Shown: positions 8,067 through 16,392, numbered from the stretch's first letter. The stretch: 49,200 nucleotides of DNA from an uncultured Clostridia bacterium (GCA_945917475.1 CAMEHL010000002.1:1-49200), one strand, 5' to 3'. A program made the numbers and translations. The notes: generated from the letters alone by a model not told the origin.

Positions 8067-9435
8067 TACGCTTACGGGCAGAAAAGAAGAATTTAAACCG
8101 ATAGAAGACGGCAAAGTCAAAATGTACGCCTGCGGCATAACCGTTTCGGGCGAAGCGCACATAGGGCACGCGTATCAGGCTCTTATTTACGATATAATAA
8201 GAAAGTATCTCGAAAAAAAGGGTTACGACGTGGTGTACGCGCGAAATTATACCGACGTGGACGACAAAATCATCGCAAAGTCCAACGAAACGGGTATCCC
8301 CGCGGATAAATACGCCGCGGATATGATAAAGACCATCGACAAGGAAATGAAACGGTTTCAGGTGGATGACCCGACCGTCTGGATAAAGGCGACCGACTGC
8401 GTGGGCGACATTATAGGGTTTATAAAAACGCTTATCGAAAAAGGGCACGCTTACGCCACCGACAAGGGCGACGTGTATTTTTCGGTGGACAGTTTCAAAG
8501 GTTACGGCAAACTCTCGCACAGAAATCTCGAAGACGCTATGAACGGCGTCCGTATCGAAAACGACGAAAGCAAGAAAAACCCGCTCGACTTCGCGCTGTG
8601 GAAGTCCGCGAAAGAAGGCGAGCCGTTCTGGAATTCCCCCTGGGGCAAAGGCAGACCCGGCTGGCATATAGAATGTTCGGCAATGAACAGAAAAACGTTC
8701 GGCGACAGAATAGATATACACGGCGGCGGCAGAGACCTAATCTTTCCGCATCACGAGAACGAAATCGCGCAGACGGAAGCGCTTACGGGCAAACCTTTCG
8801 CGGAGTTCTGGATTCACAACGGGCTTATTAAAGTGAACGGTCAGAAAATGAGCAAATCTCTCGGCAACAGCCTGCTTTTAAAAGATTTGCTCGACGAATA
8901 TTCGCCCGAAACGGTTAAATTCGCGCTGCTTTCGACTAATTACCGCGCGGATATAAATATCACCGACGACCTTTTCCCCGAAGCGAAAAAACATCTCGTT
9001 TCTTTCTATTCTGCAATCAGGGCAGCGCAGGACGCGGGTATAGAAATCGCGGGCGAGTATCCCGCAATAGACGAAAAATTCAACTCCGCTATGGACGACG
9101 ACTTTAATACCGCGCTCGCTATAAGCGACCTGTTCGGATACTTTAAAAAGATAAAAGCGCTCGTCGCCGCAAAAGACCCTGCCGCAGGCGCGATGATAAA
9201 TCAGATAAGAAAGACGTATTCGCTTTTAGGTTTGTTCAAGGCGGATGCGTCCGGGTTTTTGTCGGACGGCAAAGAGCAAATCCCCGCGGATATAACCGCG
9301 CTCGCGGATAAAATGCAGTCGGCACGCGCCGTGAAAGATTACGCGGCGGCGGATGCTTACCGCGCGCAGATAAACGCCGCGGGCTATAACGTGGCTATTT
9401 CCAAAGACGGTTACACACTCACGAGAACAAAATGA
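8053..9435 (+). CDS. cysS: Cysteinyl-tRNA synthetase
   Basis: Charges tRNA-Cys. The 460-residue class I enzyme has the HIGH-type motif in GEAHIGHAYQ (about residues 34-43), KMSKS in GQKMSKSLGN, and zinc-binding positions in C-G-I-T near residue 28 and in GGGRDLIFPHHENE. The segment before HIGH (CGITVSGEAHIGHA) diverges from the usual CGPTVYDYAHIGHA. The start overlaps cysE, and the stop overlaps the downstream ATG (ATGA at 9432-9435). Confidence 0.95.
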   Translation: MKIYNTLTGRKEEFKPIEDGKVKMYACGITVSGEAHIGHAYQALIYDIIRKYLEKKGYDVVYARNYTDVDDKIIAKSNETGIPADKYAADMIKTIDKEMKRFQVDDPTVWIKATDCVGDIIGFIKTLIEKGHAYATDKGDVYFSVDSFKGYGKLSHRNLEDAMNGVRIENDESKKNPLDFALWKSAKEGEPFWNSPWGKGRPGWHIECSAMNRKTFGDRIDIHGGGRDLIFPHHENEIAQTEALTGKPFAEFWIHNGLIKVNGQKMSKSLGNSLLLKDLLDEYSPETVKFALLSTNYRADINITDDLFPEAKKHLVSFYSAIRAAQDAGIEIAGEYPAIDEKFNSAMDDDFNTALAISDLFGYFKKIKALVAAKDPAAGAMINQIRKTYSLLGLFKADASGFLSDGKEQIPADITALADKMQSARAVKDYAAADAYRAQINAAGYNVAISKDGYTLTRTK

Positions 9436-9695
9436 AACCGCGCGCGGGAAAGGCAGGGTTTATACTTTTCGGCATACTGTCCGTGGCGGCGGTGGTCGTC
9501 GGAATTCTGCATATTCCCATTCTCGCCGCGCTCGGAGTAGACGTTTTCGCTCTGCGCGGACTTCTCGCGTTTACCGCTTTACCCGTAGCGGGCTTGTCGG
9601 GCGTTCCGCTTGCAATTTTTATGTTAAAGGTTATGAACGGGTGCAAAAAAAGAAAATCAAAGAACGGGAGTTCTTTTAATAATAAGGATTACGCT
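9432..9695 (+). CDS. Membrane-segment reading frame fused in frame to alaS
   Basis: Eighty-eight codons starting at an ATG that overlaps the cysS stop run into alaS without any stop codon. They encode two clear hydrophobic helices (about residues 10-35 and 40-67) and a basic tail. Two readings are possible. The AlaRS may be made partly as a membrane-anchored long form from 9432, or this may be a coupled small membrane ORF that lost its stop while alaS starts independently at 9696, where AAGGA sits six bases before ATG. The ribosome site before 9432 is poor. Confidence 0.4.
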
Positions 9696-11522
9696 ATGTA
9701 TAAAATCACTTCAAAAGAATTAAGAGAAAAATGGATAAAGTTTTACGAATCCAAAGGGCATATCGATATCGGCGCGGTATCGCTTATCGGCGACGGAACG
9801 ACGGGCGTTATGTTCAACGTGGCGGGTATGCAGCCGTTAATGCCCTATCTGCTCGGCAAACCGCACCCGTCCGGCAAAACACGGCTGTGTAACGTTCAGG
9901 GCTGCGTGCGCACCGTCGATATTGATTCCGTAGGTGACGCAACTCACTTCACTTTTTTCGAAATGATGGGCAACTGGTCGCTCGGCGACTACTTCAAAAA
10001 GGAAAAAACCGCCTGGACTTTCGAACTGTTAACAAAAGTGTTCGGTTTCGACAAAGACAAAATCTGTTCTACCGTGTTCGAGGGTAACGACTCCGTTCCG
10101 CGCGACGACGAGACTGCGGAACTGCTTAAAAATCTGGGCGTCCGTCCCGAAAACATTTTCTATCTTCCCAAAAAGGACAACTGGTGGGAGTTGGAAGGCA
10201 CGGTCGGCACGCCTTGCGGACCCGATAACGAATGGTTCTATCCGAGAGAAGACGGCGAAGATTCTTCCGACTTTTTAACGGGCAACCGTTACGTAGAAAT
10301 AGGCAACGACGTGTATATGCAGTACAAAAAATGCGAGGGCGGCAAATACGTCGAACTCGACCGCAAAAACGTGGATACGGGCTTCGGACTCGACAGGCTG
10401 CTTGTGTTCCTGAACGGGCTTGACGACGGTTATAAAACCGACCTTTTCGACGGCGCGATAAAATATCTCGAAAAGGCGTCGGGCAAGAGTTACGACGGGG
10501 ACGAAACGGCGCGCAAGGCTATGCGCATAATATCCGACCATACGAGAACGGCGGTTATGCTTATAGGCGACGCGAACGGAATTCTTCCGTCAAACACGGG
10601 CGCGGGATATATTTTAAGAAGACTTCTCCGCAGGGCAATCAGATACTGCAAAACGCTCGGCATAGACGCCGTCGAAATGAAAGGCGTGGCGGCAGTCTTT
10701 ATTGAAAAGGTTTACGACAAGGCTTATCCCGTTCTCGTCGAAAAAGAAGATTATATCTTATCCGAAATAGAAAAAGAAATCAAAAAATTCGAGGCGACTC
10801 TCGCCGCGGGCATAAAGGAATTCGATAAAACGGTTACGGGCATAGAGAGAAAGAACGCTTTTATGGCGCAGAAAGACGCCGCTTACGTTCCCGAAACGAC
10901 AATCTCGGGCAAAGCCGCGTTCAGACTGTACGACACTTACGGTTTCCCGCTCGAACTGACCGAAGAACTCGCCGCCGAGCGCGGGTTTTCCGTCGATAAA
11001 GCGGGATTTGACGAAGCGTTCAAAGCGCATCAGGAACTCTCGAAAGCGCAAGCCGCGGCGGCGAAAGGCGGACTTACGGCGCGCAACGAAATTACCACGA
11101 AGTACCATACCGCAACGCATATAATGCTCGCGGGGCTCAGAAAAATGTTCGGCGACAAAACCGAACAGAAAGGCTCTAACATCAACGAAGAACGTCTGCG
11201 TTTCGACTTCAACTGCGACCATAAAATGACCGACGAAGAACTCGCTTCGCTCGAGAAATTTGTAAACGACGCCGTCGCCGCCAAAATCGACGTCGTAAGA
11301 ACGGAAGTTCCTTATTCCGACGCAACGGCAAGCGGAGCGTACGGCGTGTTCCACGCCGATTCGCCCGACCAGATTGTTTCCGTCTACACCATAGAAGGCA
11401 TAGACAAGCAGATATGCGGCGGACCGCACGTCGGCAATACGTCCGAATTAGGGAAGTTCAGAATCGTCAAAGAAGAAAGTTCTTCTTCGGGCGTGAGAAG
11501 AATAAAAGCGGTTTTAGAATAA
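9696..11522 (+). CDS. alaS: Alanyl-tRNA synthetase, short form lacking the C-terminal DHHA1 domain
   Basis: Charges tRNA-Ala. About 608 residues from ATG 9696. The class II catalytic core begins with TSKELREKWIKFYESKGH; landmarks include VAGMQPLMPYL, CVRTVDIDSVGDATHFTFFEMMGNWSLGDYF and DTGFGLDRLL. The editing (SAD) domain has HTATH (H-x-x-x-H) and CGGPHVGNT (C-x-x-x-H). The protein ends right after that domain, so the oligomerisation/C-Ala DHHA1 domain of typical 870-residue enzymes is missing. The short layout and the opening sequence resemble enzymes I associate with candidate-phyla bacteria. An in-frame membrane-helix extension precedes it from 9432. Confidence 0.9.
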   Translation: MYKITSKELREKWIKFYESKGHIDIGAVSLIGDGTTGVMFNVAGMQPLMPYLLGKPHPSGKTRLCNVQGCVRTVDIDSVGDATHFTFFEMMGNWSLGDYFKKEKTAWTFELLTKVFGFDKDKICSTVFEGNDSVPRDDETAELLKNLGVRPENIFYLPKKDNWWELEGTVGTPCGPDNEWFYPREDGEDSSDFLTGNRYVEIGNDVYMQYKKCEGGKYVELDRKNVDTGFGLDRLLVFLNGLDDGYKTDLFDGAIKYLEKASGKSYDGDETARKAMRIISDHTRTAVMLIGDANGILPSNTGAGYILRRLLRRAIRYCKTLGIDAVEMKGVAAVFIEKVYDKAYPVLVEKEDYILSEIEKEIKKFEATLAAGIKEFDKTVTGIERKNAFMAQKDAAYVPETTISGKAAFRLYDTYGFPLELTEELAAERGFSVDKAGFDEAFKAHQELSKAQAAAAKGGLTARNEITTKYHTATHIMLAGLRKMFGDKTEQKGSNINEERLRFDFNCDHKMTDEELASLEKFVNDAVAAKIDVVRTEVPYSDATASGAYGVFHADSPDQIVSVYTIEGIDKQICGGPHVGNTSELGKFRIVKEESSSSGVRRIKAVLE

Positions 11523-11526
11523 AAAA

Positions 11527-11560
11527 CGTCCGCGGGAGAGTTTTCGCTCTCCCGCGGAAG
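11527..11560. other. GC-rich hairpin after alaS
   Basis: A 12-bp stem (11529-11540 with 11547-11558) around TTTTCG. It has no T run on the plus strand, so it may protect the alaS mRNA end or act as a weak or factor-assisted terminator. T-rich sequence follows only on the minus strand. Confidence 0.55.
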
Positions 11561-11620
11561 AACATAAAAACCGCCGCGTACCGAAAAAACGAGAAAAATT
11601 ATTTTAAGCGTAAATATCGT

Positions 11621-11649
11621 TTGACAAAACGCGCTAAAAGATATAAAAT
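11621..11649 (+). promoter_or_regulatory. tRNA-Arg promoter
   Basis: TTGACA (11621-11626), 17-base spacer, TAAAAT (11644-11649). The transcript begins about 70 bases before the tRNA; that leader has short hairpins but no convincing ORF. Confidence 0.75.
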
Positions 11650-11728
11650 AAATAAGCCTAAAAAGGAAAGGCTTCCGCGTGTTTCATAGCGGCGGAAGAC
11701 TTAAACCCGAAAAGCGTATAAAACATAC

Positions 11729-11805
11729 GCGCCATTAGCGCAATTGGATAGAGCGCAGGTCTACGGAACCTGAGGTTAGGGGTTCGACTCCCTTATGGCG
11801 CGCCA
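11729..11805 (+). tRNA. tRNA-Arg (anticodon ACG), CCA encoded
   Basis: Acceptor GCGCCAT pairs with ATGGCGC. The anticodon stem CAGGT/ACCTG holds the loop CTACGGA, giving anticodon ACG. The T loop is TTCGACT. Discriminator G and an encoded CCA follow. Confidence 0.95.
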
Positions 11806-11806
11806 G

Positions 11807-11846
11807 ACGCAACCTTATTCGAATATAAGGTTGCGTTTTTCTTTTT
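11807..11846 (+). terminator. Terminator of tRNA-Arg
   Basis: A 12-bp stem (11807-11818 with 11825-11836) followed by TTTTTCTTTTT, starting one base after the CCA end. Confidence 0.9.
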
Positions 11847-11861
11847 ACATTTCATAATTTT

Positions 11862-12083
11862 TCAGTTTAATACCAAAACGCTCGACTTTTGCTCTTTAAC
11901 AACTGAGTAGCCCCGACTTTCAAAAAACGGCTCTGCAGTAATCGATGCAAAAGTTCTGATTTCCGCATAATCTTTTTGCCGTCCGAAGGGATATATCAAT
12001 CTTCTATTATAAGATTTCGTTTGTATTCTGTCGCCGTAATAATCGTTTCCCTTACGATTGACAAAAGACAGGGCGTATGTTCT
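11862..12083 (-). pseudogene. Decayed GNAT acetyltransferase C-terminus
   Basis: On the minus strand the frame ending at the TGA of 11864-11862 reads AEIRTFASITAEPFFESRGY followed by SVVKEQ. This resembles the C-terminus of ElaA/YafP-like GNAT acetyltransferases (ASI-A-PFFE-RGY-VVKEQ). Upstream the frame is interrupted by a stop near 12083 and no N-terminal GNAT core can be followed. The rest of 11847-12150 therefore looks like decaying sequence. Identification rests on the motif only. Confidence 0.4.
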
Positions 12084-12156
12084 TTACCGTCGTTTTCCGT
12101 TGGCGGCGATTTACCGCTAAAACGGGTATGGATAAAACTCGATTCCTTTTTATTTC

Positions 12157-12185
12157 TTGCCAAAAGCAAAAATAAATGTTATACT
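12157..12185 (+). promoter_or_regulatory. Promoter of the short-chain dehydrogenase gene
   Basis: TTGCCA (12157-12162), 17-base spacer, TATACT (12180-12185). It leaves a leader of about 85 bases before ATG 12278. Confidence 0.7.
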
Positions 12186-12277
12186 GTAACAAAACGGTTA
12201 AAATCGTTGTTGCGGAAAATGTAACGGCAAATACGGGAAGATAAACGGGAAAGGAAATTTTTTTTGCGGAGAAGAAG

Positions 12278-13081
12278 ATGAAATACGCGGTTGTTACGGG
12301 CGCATACGGCGGAATGGGTTATAAAACAGTCAAAGCGCTCGCGGGGGCGGGGTTTACCGTGTTCGCGCTCGATAAAAACGTGGGGCAGGCGGAAGAAAGA
12401 ATCGTGCCTATCCGCACGGACGTTACCGACGCGGAAAGCGTTAAAAGCGCGTTTGAAGTCGTTAAAGCGGTTACGGACGAACTGTTCGCCGTGATACATT
12501 TCGCGGGCGTATATATGCTCGATTCTCTTATAGAGATGCCCGACGCCGATTTCGAGCGCATTTTCAGAATCAATTTTTTCGGGGCGTTTTACGTCAACAA
12601 AACGTTTAAGCCCTTACTGAAAAAGGGCGGCAGAATCGTAATGACTACGAGCGAACTTGCGCCGCTCGACCCGTTGCCGTTTACGGGGGTTTACGCCGTA
12701 ACCAAAAGCGCGCTCGACAAATACGCGTATTCGCTTAAAATGGAACTCCAACTTTTAGGGGTTTTTGTTTCGGTAATCCGTGCGGGAGCGGTTTCTACGG
12801 GTATGCTCGGCGTATCTACCGCCGCTCTCGAAAAGTTCTGCGAAAAAACCGCCGTCTACCGCTATAATGCGGCAAAGTTCCGCAAAATAGTGAACGGCGT
12901 CGAAGCGAAAAGCGTTCCGCCCGAAAAGATTGCGGAAAAAACGCTTAAAATTCTGCGCGCGAAAAACCCGAAATTCGCATACTCCGTCAACAGAAACAAA
13001 CTTCTGCTCCTTCTGAACGCTCTCCCGTACCGCTTGCAGTTTTTCGCGATAAGAAAAATCTTAAAACGGAAAGACGATTAG
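12278..13081 (+). CDS. Short-chain dehydrogenase/reductase (SDR) family oxidoreductase
   Basis: 267 residues with the classical SDR layout: the Rossmann motif TGAYGGMG (about 7-14), D in DVTD (about 48), the catalytic Ser in MTTSELAP (about 125) and YAVTK (about 139-143). The C-terminal basic stretch (LRFQ-type, IRKILKRKDD) may be membrane-associated. The NAD(P) preference and substrate cannot be told. The ATG is preceded by GGAG. It stands alone between its own promoter and a hairpin cluster. Confidence 0.85.
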   Translation: MKYAVVTGAYGGMGYKTVKALAGAGFTVFALDKNVGQAEERIVPIRTDVTDAESVKSAFEVVKAVTDELFAVIHFAGVYMLDSLIEMPDADFERIFRINFFGAFYVNKTFKPLLKKGGRIVMTTSELAPLDPLPFTGVYAVTKSALDKYAYSLKMELQLLGVFVSVIRAGAVSTGMLGVSTAALEKFCEKTAVYRYNAAKFRKIVNGVEAKSVPPEKIAEKTLKILRAKNPKFAYSVNRNKLLLLLNALPYRLQFFAIRKILKRKDD

Positions 13082-13207
13082 GTCGGTTTTAACGGCAAAA
13101 CCGCAAAAACCAATCGCAAAACGGTTGCGGCGGAATAATGTGTAACGGAAAAACGCGTGACTGAAAAGGCAAAAAAATAATAAGGAAACAATACGTAAAA
13201 ACACCGA

Positions 13208-13276
13208 CCGCCGCCTTGCGTTTTAAGGCGGCGGGCTAAAAAAGCGGCGCAGCGATATTTTATCGCTGCGCCGCCG
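13208..13276 (-). terminator. Hairpin and terminator for the RsgI-like exported protein gene
   Basis: On the minus strand a 14-bp perfect stem (13274-13261 with 13257-13244) is followed by TTTTTT, the terminator of the gene ending at 13299. A second 10-bp hairpin (13208-13217 with 13225-13234) adjoins it. Nineteen bases (13238-13256) also occur exactly in the terminator at 33936-33954. Confidence 0.8.
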
Positions 13277-13298
13277 ACTTTTCGCATATCGGAAAAGT

Positions 13299-14330
13299 TC
13301 AGGGTATGGGGAAATAAGGTTGTTCGGGTATATCGAAAGAGTCTCTCCACTCTTTTATGCGGCGTTCTATTTCTTCTTTCTGCTCGTTGAATTTATCTTC
13401 GTGTTCGCGGATTATTTCGGCAAATTCTTCGCGCCGCTGTTCCGCTCTTTCGCGTATTTCGTCTTTGATTGCCTGCGTTTTTTCTTTCGCCTGTTCTTTC
13501 AGTTCTTCCACCGCGGCTTTGTATTCGTCTTTCAGCGCGTCGTATTCTTCTTTAAGGGCGTCGTATTCCGCCTGCGCCGCCGCGCGTTCTTCTTCCGTCA
13601 GCGTTTCGTCGTCGAGTTTCGCCTTAACTTCTCTCAACTGTTGTTCGAGTTGGAAAAGTCGTTCGAATTCTGTTTTCAGTTCGTCTACCAAGCCCTTGTA
13701 CTCTTCGCGGAGATCGGCGGCGATGCCGTTGTTTTCGCAGTAATCCTTAATCAGGTCGAGCATTTCTTCGGGCGACTTTTCGGCTGCTTCTTCGGCGGTC
13801 AGTTCAGGGTACAGTTCGAGAACGCGCGATATAAGTCTTGCGTCCTGCAAAGAAACGCCGAGTTCGTCCGCGAGAGCCTGATACTCTTGCAGGTCTTCGG
13901 GTTCGACTTTGCCGAAAATGCCTTTCTCATTGAAAAACCCGTTCACTTTTTCGGTTATTTTTTCTTCGAGTTCTTTAACGAACCGCTCGTCTTTGCCGCC
14001 TGCGGATATGTATACGGTGGCGTTCTCGGAATCTACGTCCAGAAAGCCGAGTTCGGCGGCGGCGTCTGTGAACGCTTCGGCGGCGTCGCCTACGGATAAG
14101 CCTACGAGATTAAGCTCGGCAAGCACCGTCTCGCCGTCCGCGTTTACGGCGTTTACCGCTACCACCACGCCGTCTTTATCGACAACGAGTTCGATTTCGG
14201 GATTGATTCTCATACTGACGTAAGAAAGTTCGTCCGCGCTTACGGTAACGGTTCCCGAACAGCCGACCGCAAATCCGCACGCGAGACAAACGCAGGTTAT
14301 CACTCCGATTATTTTGTAAAACAGTTTCAT
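13299..14330 (-). CDS. Exported RsgI-middle-domain-like protein with long coiled coil
   Basis: 343 residues. An N-terminal signal or anchor (about 5-24) ends in a possible lipobox AVGC. Residues about 38-130 resemble the extracellular middle domain of RsgI-type anti-sigma proteins: RINPEIELVVDKDG, then AVNADGETVLAELNLVG. The Asn-Pro pair matches the site at which RsgI-type domains are reported to self-cleave. The last 180 residues are an almost pure Glu/Lys/Arg coiled coil. It shares the middle-domain pattern with the anti-sigma protein encoded next door but lacks a cytoplasmic sigma-binding part, so it may sense or compete at the surface (inference). AAGGAG precedes the ATG. Confidence 0.7.
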   Translation of the reverse strand: MKLFYKIIGVITCVCLACGFAVGCSGTVTVSADELSYVSMRINPEIELVVDKDGVVVAVNAVNADGETVLAELNLVGLSVGDAAEAFTDAAAELGFLDVDSENATVYISAGGKDERFVKELEEKITEKVNGFFNEKGIFGKVEPEDLQEYQALADELGVSLQDARLISRVLELYPELTAEEAAEKSPEEMLDLIKDYCENNGIAADLREEYKGLVDELKTEFERLFQLEQQLREVKAKLDDETLTEEERAAAQAEYDALKEEYDALKDEYKAAVEELKEQAKEKTQAIKDEIRERAEQRREEFAEIIREHEDKFNEQKEEIERRIKEWRDSFDIPEQPYFPIP

Positions 14331-14671
14331 CTTTTTTCTCCTTGCTTATATTTTTTTATTTGTTTATTCGATTGGCGTTGTCGGACGGCTCCCGACAACG
14401 GTCAGGACGGTTTCCGTCAATTATTCCGCTGCATTTTTCTCACCCCCTCGTTTTGTGCTTTCATTAAATAAACGACGGACGAGCCCGATTTATCGCAACA
14501 ATAAAAAAATTTTTGAAAAATATCCGTATTTTCCCGCCTTTCCCGTTTTACGCGCGAAAAAAGGCGGAACGCCGTTCCGCCTGTCTTATTTCTGCTTTTA
14601 ACCGTTCTGCCGTTAAGTATAATCCGTGGGCGGGGTAAATAATTGCCCCGTTAAAAATATTCCGCAAAACG
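14331..14671. other. Intergenic region between the two RsgI-like genes
   Basis: It holds the terminator at 14556-14582, a hairpin near 14375-14400 (gttgtcgg with ccgacaac) and the AAGGAG ribosome site of the exported protein gene. I found no convincing sigma-A promoter. A GGAAACC...CGTC-like pattern on the minus strand (14420-14380) might be an ECF site, but the spacing is not canonical. Confidence 0.45.
14556..14582 (-). terminator. Terminator of the ECF sigma / anti-sigma operon
   Basis: On the minus strand a 9-bp stem (14582-14574 with 14570-14562) around GGC, followed by TTTTTT. It separates the sigma operon from the next RsgI-like gene. Confidence 0.75.
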
Positions 14672-15766
14672 CTATTTCATCTCTCCGTCGGGGAAGGGCG
14701 GAATATCGTGCTTGCCGTCGCCGCCGTTCTGCGGCGGTCGTTCGTAAGAAACGTCGTCCGTTACTCTCCCAGTCTTGCAGTCCACTTCGAAAACGTAAAT
14801 TTTGTCGTCGCCTTTGAGTTTTACCGTTACCGAATACATCACTTTGAATTCGCCTTGCTTATACGGGATAGTATAAACGCTGTGATAGGCTACGTCGTTC
14901 TCGGTTTTGCCGAGTTGTTCTAAAACCGCCGCGTAAGCCTGTTCCGTCGTAACGTAGCCGTTGACTTTGCCCGAGATCACTTCGCCGTCGGGCGAGTCGC
15001 CCTTTTCGGGTTTAAGTGTGTACAAAAGGTTAAGGTCTTTTATTGACATACCCGAAAGTTCGGGCAGGTCTGCATCGCTCAGTTCGTCAATCGCGCTTAC
15101 CATTTTATCGAGAAGATACATTTTCCCGACGGAAATGCCGTTATCCGCAGCGCGCTTTATCAGCGATTCATCCGCCCTTACCGACTGCGCTATTATAGAA
15201 CATTCCATAGAAGAATTGTCGAATACTTCTTTTACCTGTTCGGTTACGGTCTGCAAAAAGCCCGCCGCGCCGTCGGGCGACGAAGTATCCACGCTGATTA
15301 ACATAGAATTGTCGTTTTCCGAGAGATAGCCTTTCACGTACATCGCGCCGACTATCGCGCTGAGCGCGGTTTTAAGTTTAACGCCTTCGAGTTCTAGTCC
15401 GACAAGCACGGTCTCGGCGTCCGCGTTTTCCGCTTCGCACGAAAGAACGGTTCTGTTGCCGTCGAGAGAAAGTTCTATGCTGGGGTTGACGTCAAGATAT
15501 AAAAAAGTGTCCGCGGACGCGGTCGGAACGGGTTCGGGAATTGCTTTACCCGTAAGCAGTCCCGCCACGAACAGCACGGCGCACGCGGCGACCGCGATAA
15601 ACCGCCTTATAACCGCCTTTCCGTGCGTTTTCGCTTTCCTTACGGGCGTGGCGGCAGGTGCGGCGAGTTGCGGCTCGTTTTCGCACGCCTTTATTATTTT
15701 ATCCCTTAAATCGGGCGTTTCTTCGCGGAACGCGTCCGCTATTTCGTTTTTTAAACGCGTTTTCAT
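14672..15766 (-). CDS. RsgI-like membrane anti-sigma factor for an ECF sigma
   Basis: 364 residues. A cytoplasmic N-terminus (about 1-50) is followed by one transmembrane helix (about 51-73, IAVAACAVLFVAGLL). The outer region has an RsgI-type middle domain (about 82-180: LDVNPSIELSLDGNR, then AENADAETVLVGLELEG) with the Asn-Pro pair associated with self-cleavage. The C-terminal part (about 275-345: TTEQAYAAVLEQLG...VDCKTGRVTD) resembles a PepSY-like domain. Its ATG overlaps the stop of the sigma gene (ATGA), the usual arrangement of a sigma and its anti-sigma. The pairing of an RsgI-type sensor with an ECF rather than a SigI-type sigma is of note. Confidence 0.78.
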   Translation of the reverse strand: MKTRLKNEIADAFREETPDLRDKIIKACENEPQLAAPAATPVRKAKTHGKAVIRRFIAVAACAVLFVAGLLTGKAIPEPVPTASADTFLYLDVNPSIELSLDGNRTVLSCEAENADAETVLVGLELEGVKLKTALSAIVGAMYVKGYLSENDNSMLISVDTSSPDGAAGFLQTVTEQVKEVFDNSSMECSIIAQSVRADESLIKRAADNGISVGKMYLLDKMVSAIDELSDADLPELSGMSIKDLNLLYTLKPEKGDSPDGEVISGKVNGYVTTEQAYAAVLEQLGKTENDVAYHSVYTIPYKQGEFKVMYSVTVKLKGDDKIYVFEVDCKTGRVTDDVSYERPPQNGGDGKHDIPPFPDGEMK

Positions 15767-16332
15767 CGTCTCTCCTTTACTACCGCCTGCAACTTGCCGA
15801 GCGCGCGGTTGTATTTAGATAAAACCGTGGACAACGGTTTTTCGAGAAGTTTCGCTATTTCTCTGTGTTTAAGCCCCGATACGACGTGCAGAACGATTAT
15901 TTCGCGTTCTTCTTCCGTCAGCGTTTTAAGCAGTTCGCGCAAGAACGCGTTGTCGACGGCAGTCGTTTCGGGATTCGCGGCGGCAGCGTAATCCGCCGCC
16001 TTTTCGTCGAGCGCGGTCGTTCTTCTTTTTATCCTGAAGTATCTTCTGATAAGGTTTATCTCTATGGTGAAAATCCACGCCATAGGCTTGCCTTCCGGCA
16101 CGTAACGCGTCGCATTTCTGTAAATTTGCAGAAAAACGTTCTGCATAACGTCTTCCGCGTCCGCTTTATTGCCCGTCCTGGACAGAGCGTAAGCGAATAC
16201 GTCCGTCTTTATAAGGTCGTACAACGCGCCCATCGCCGATGCGTTTCCGCGCGATATTTCGGCGAGCAGTTTTTCTGTTTCGGCGTTTTTATCGCGTGTT
16301 TCGTCGCCGCCGATAGCGTAAATCAGAATCAA
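15763..16332 (-). CDS. ECF-type RNA polymerase sigma factor
   Basis: 189 residues. Region 2 (about 28-95) includes ALYDLIKTDVFAYALSRTGN, ADAEDVMQNVFLQIYRN and MAWIFTIEINLIRRYFR. Region 4 (about 130-185) includes LTEEEREIIVLHVVSGLKHREIAKLL with its helix-turn-helix. No ATG lies near the N-terminus. The TTG at 16332 is preceded by AAAGGA nine bases upstream and is the likely start. It is followed by, and coupled to, its membrane anti-sigma. Confidence 0.88.
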   Translation of the reverse strand: MILIYAIGGDETRDKNAETEKLLAEISRGNASAMGALYDLIKTDVFAYALSRTGNKADAEDVMQNVFLQIYRNATRYVPEGKPMAWIFTIEINLIRRYFRIKRRTTALDEKAADYAAAANPETTAVDNAFLRELLKTLTEEEREIIVLHVVSGLKHREIAKLLEKPLSTVLSKYNRALGKLQAVVKERR

Positions 16333-16363
16333 GTTTTATCGTCCTTTCCGCGTTTATAGTTCA

Positions 16364-16392
16364 ATAATACCACAAAAAGAGATAAAAAACAA
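16364..16392 (-). promoter_or_regulatory. Promoter of the ECF sigma operon
   Basis: On the minus strand TTGTTT (16392-16387), a 17-base spacer and TATTAT (16369-16364), about 30 bases before the TTG start. This suggests basal sigma-A transcription of the sigma gene. Confidence 0.6.

Noticed and set aside
11976-12224. Plus-strand frame of 82 codons before the dehydrogenase gene
   Set aside because: No ribosome site, it overlaps the dehydrogenase promoter, and the other strand carries a recognisable GNAT remnant.
13320-14099. Long plus-strand frame rich in Phe and Arg opposite the exported coiled-coil protein
   Set aside because: A shadow of the Glu/Lys coiled-coil codons on the real strand; no ribosome site.
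14430-14460. Five-codon ORF (MQRNN) with a good ribosome site upstream of the exported RsgI-like gene
   Set aside because: Too short to support, with no repeated codon, and no alternative hairpins linked to it.
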